The position numbers and the translations under genes were made by a program. From Flavobacteriales bacterium (GTDB taxonomy: Bacteria; Bacteroidota; Bacteroidia; NS11-12g; UBA9320): a stretch of DNA of 64,000 bases. The notes beneath the pieces were generated by a model that was not told where the DNA came from, made no database searches, and saw only the letters and a list, made by a program, of their open reading frames with translations. This document shows, one piece after another, positions 62,730 to 64,000 of the stretch. Numbering within the stretch: the first letter of the stretch is position 1; every line of letters begins with the position of its first letter. Where the stretch lies: the NCBI GenBank assembly GCA_020635435.1, contig JACJZU010000001.1, forward strand, positions 620,001 to 684,000. The letters run 5' to 3'.

Positions 62730-64000
62730 TTATCGGTTCAAAACGATCTTCTTGTTGATCACTGCACCGCTAACCTGCATGCGTACGAAGTATACTCCGT
62801 TGGCGTTGCCGGTCATATCTACCGTGTAGTTACCGTTTTGCATCTCGCCGGTTGCCACATCCTGTATCTTGTTGCCAAGTACATCGTAGATCTCGATACT
62901 TACATTCTCCAATGTTGGCAGATTAACTCCTACATTGAACAAGCCGGTTGATGGGTTCGGGTAAACGTTCAACAGATTGTCTGCCGTTACTTCCTCGATT
63001 CCATCCACAATGGAGAAGTAATCGCGGCTTACTACTATGTACAATGAGAATGGCTCAGACAAGTTTCCTGAGTTGTCCTTGGTCTGGAATACACATGAGT
63101 AAATACCCTCTGCGTATACATTCATGTCATTGGAGATCACCCAGGCATTGTCAAACAGATCCGATGGAGCATCGTAGTTGTCCGTCATCTTCACATAGTT
63201 GATCAGTCGAACCTGTGAGAACAAGCCCAAACGTACGATGTTGCCTTCACGACCCTGGATAACAGGTTTCTCGTTGTCTACAACACGCACCCAGCGCTTC
63301 TTAACTGCCACGTTTCCGGAAGCATCTGTAGCTGTATAGGTATCCTCATACAAGCCCAATACAAATGGATTCACATTCGATGAACGGGTCAACGATACCT
63401 GTGTATTGTCGTACAGGTTGTCCGATACCGATGGCTCTACCGCTTTGTACTGCGTATTCACCTTGTGGTAAACCGTATCAAGCGTTTTCAGATCGATAAC
63501 CGGTGCAATGTAATCCTCTACCACGTAGTCGATCGTCAGGGTCGTTTTGTTACCCGACTCATCTTCCATGGTATAAACCGCTGTAGTTGTTCCTTTCTCA
63601 CGGGTATCTACGTTCGCATCCCCGTTCTCTCCGGGAGTTACCTCCAACATCGCTCGTGGTCCGAATGTTCCGTTGTTGTACTCATCCGTTCCTACTGTTC
63701 GGTCTACGAATACCGACTGAAGCTGTACCTCTACCACATTCACTCCACCAATAACCTTGATCTCGTCATTGCTGATAATCGGTGCCTTGGTATCCTGTAC
63801 TACTACCGTACGGATCGCTGTGGCCATATTGCCCTGGGCATCCTGTACCGTGTACTTCAACTGGTAAGTGCCGATCTTGAACACATCCACAGATCCGGAT
63901 ACCTGAATGGCTGTTGTGATGTCCCCATCGGTATTGTCGATCGCTGTTGCGCCCGGATCAGTATAGCTTGTATTGTTCGGGTTGAACTCGATCACCTCCG
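62730..64000 (-). CDS. T9SS-secreted protein, paralog of the 62392-58133 gene (C-terminal part; 5' end beyond window)
   Basis: At least 423 residues; the frame is open to the window edge, so the start lies outside. Contains a DUF5011-like module (DPGATAIDNTDGDITTAIQV), further Ig-like modules and a C-terminal type A T9SS sorting domain (NVYPNPSTGLFNVGVNL to INKKIVLNR). Most of the protein is highly similar to the C-terminal 420 residues of the next gene, with conserved blocks such as GREGNIVRLGLFSQVRL. The pair is a tandem duplication with many synonymous changes, so not recent. Function unknown. Confidence 0.85.
   Translation of the reverse strand, partial: EVIEFNPNNTSYTDPGATAIDNTDGDITTAIQVSGSVDVFKIGTYQLKYTVQDAQGNMATAIRTVVVQDTKAPIISNDEIKVIGGVNVVEVQLQSVFVDRTVGTDEYNNGTFGPRAMLEVTPGENGDANVDTREKGTTTAVYTMEDESGNKTTLTIDYVVEDYIAPVIDLKTLDTVYHKVNTQYKAVEPSVSDNLYDNTQVSLTRSSNVNPFVLGLYEDTYTATDASGNVAVKKRWVRVVDNEKPVIQGREGNIVRLGLFSQVRLINYVKMTDNYDAPSDLFDNAWVISNDMNVYAEGIYSCVFQTKDNSGNLSEPFSLYIVVSRDYFSIVDGIEEVTADNLLNVYPNPSTGLFNVGVNLPTLENVSIEIYDVLGNKIQDVATGEMQNGNYTVDMTGNANGVYFVRMQVSGAVINKKIVLNR

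Noticed and set aside
1..64000. tRNA, rRNA, CRISPR array or intact insertion sequence
   Set aside because: None seen: no clover-leaf candidate, no regular spacer/repeat pattern, no transposase reading frame.

Overview
The window comes from a member of the Bacteroidota, most likely a marine-type flavobacterial or cryomorph-like organism. Six proteins carry C-terminal type IX secretion (T9SS) sorting domains and one ends in a gliding-motility-type C-terminal domain. Promoter-like elements resemble the Bacteroidota -7 motif TAnnTTTG. LytTR response regulators paired with beta-propeller LytS-type kinases, an ExbB/ExbD set with two ExbD copies and a MoaA-linked small protein also fit this phylum. 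I found no rRNA, tRNA or CRISPR array.

Layout. 1-1.2 kb: the 5' part of paaA (phenylacetyl-CoA epoxidase) behind a TetR regulator with a palindromic operator candidate. 1.3-6.3 kb: a Crp/Fnr regulator, a SulP anion transporter, a small conserved protein, moaA and moeA. 6.4-11.6 kb: a short surface-type protein, then a LytTR regulator, a giant beta-propeller histidine kinase and a second LytTR regulator. 11.6-14.2 kb: an MBOAT O-acyltransferase and an AlgJ/AlgX-like partner for polysaccharide acylation. 14.4-19.3 kb: radA, an exbB/TM/exbD/exbD operon ending in a strong terminator, and a polyprenyl synthase. 19.4-20.4 kb: a RhuM/Fic-type gene interrupted by an in-frame stop just before its catalytic motif.

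20.5-30.6 kb (minus strand) is the most distinctive part: a sulfur-compound oxidation cluster. It has a fused FeS/NrfD subunit, a cytoplasmic molybdopterin oxidoreductase resembling SoeA, a second SulP transporter, two YeeE/YedE half-transporters flanking an OprD-like porin, two rhodaneses (one a lipoprotein) and a DUF3365 c-type heme lipoprotein. Molybdenum cofactor genes moaA, moeA, moaD, moaE, moeB, mobA and moaC lie on both sides and would supply the oxidoreductase. Three Crp-like palindromes (TGTGA-N6-TCAC or near) precede sulP1-moaA-moeA, the yeeE operon and the oxidoreductase operon. The Crp/Fnr protein encoded beside the first site has a CRP-like recognition helix, so a single regulon is a testable idea.

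30.8-37.7 kb: two overlapping genes for very large secreted proteins; the upstream one has a nine-C tract at codons 4-7 and the downstream one an eight-G tract. 38.0-44.1 kb: Moco genes, a quinone-oxidoreductase-like gene and menD. 44.2-52.97 kb: sucB, a lipoprotein, a T9SS protein, a phytanoyl-CoA dioxygenase-like gene overlapping an OxyR-type regulator, an unknown lipoprotein and thiL. 53-58 kb: comF, then (minus) an ECF sigma factor, an anti-sigma-like protein predicted to span both membranes, and a T9SS protein, all overlapping. 58.1-64 kb: two tandem paralogous multidomain T9SS proteins, each followed by its own terminator; the second runs off the window.

All functional calls rest on motifs and context read by eye; no database search was run.
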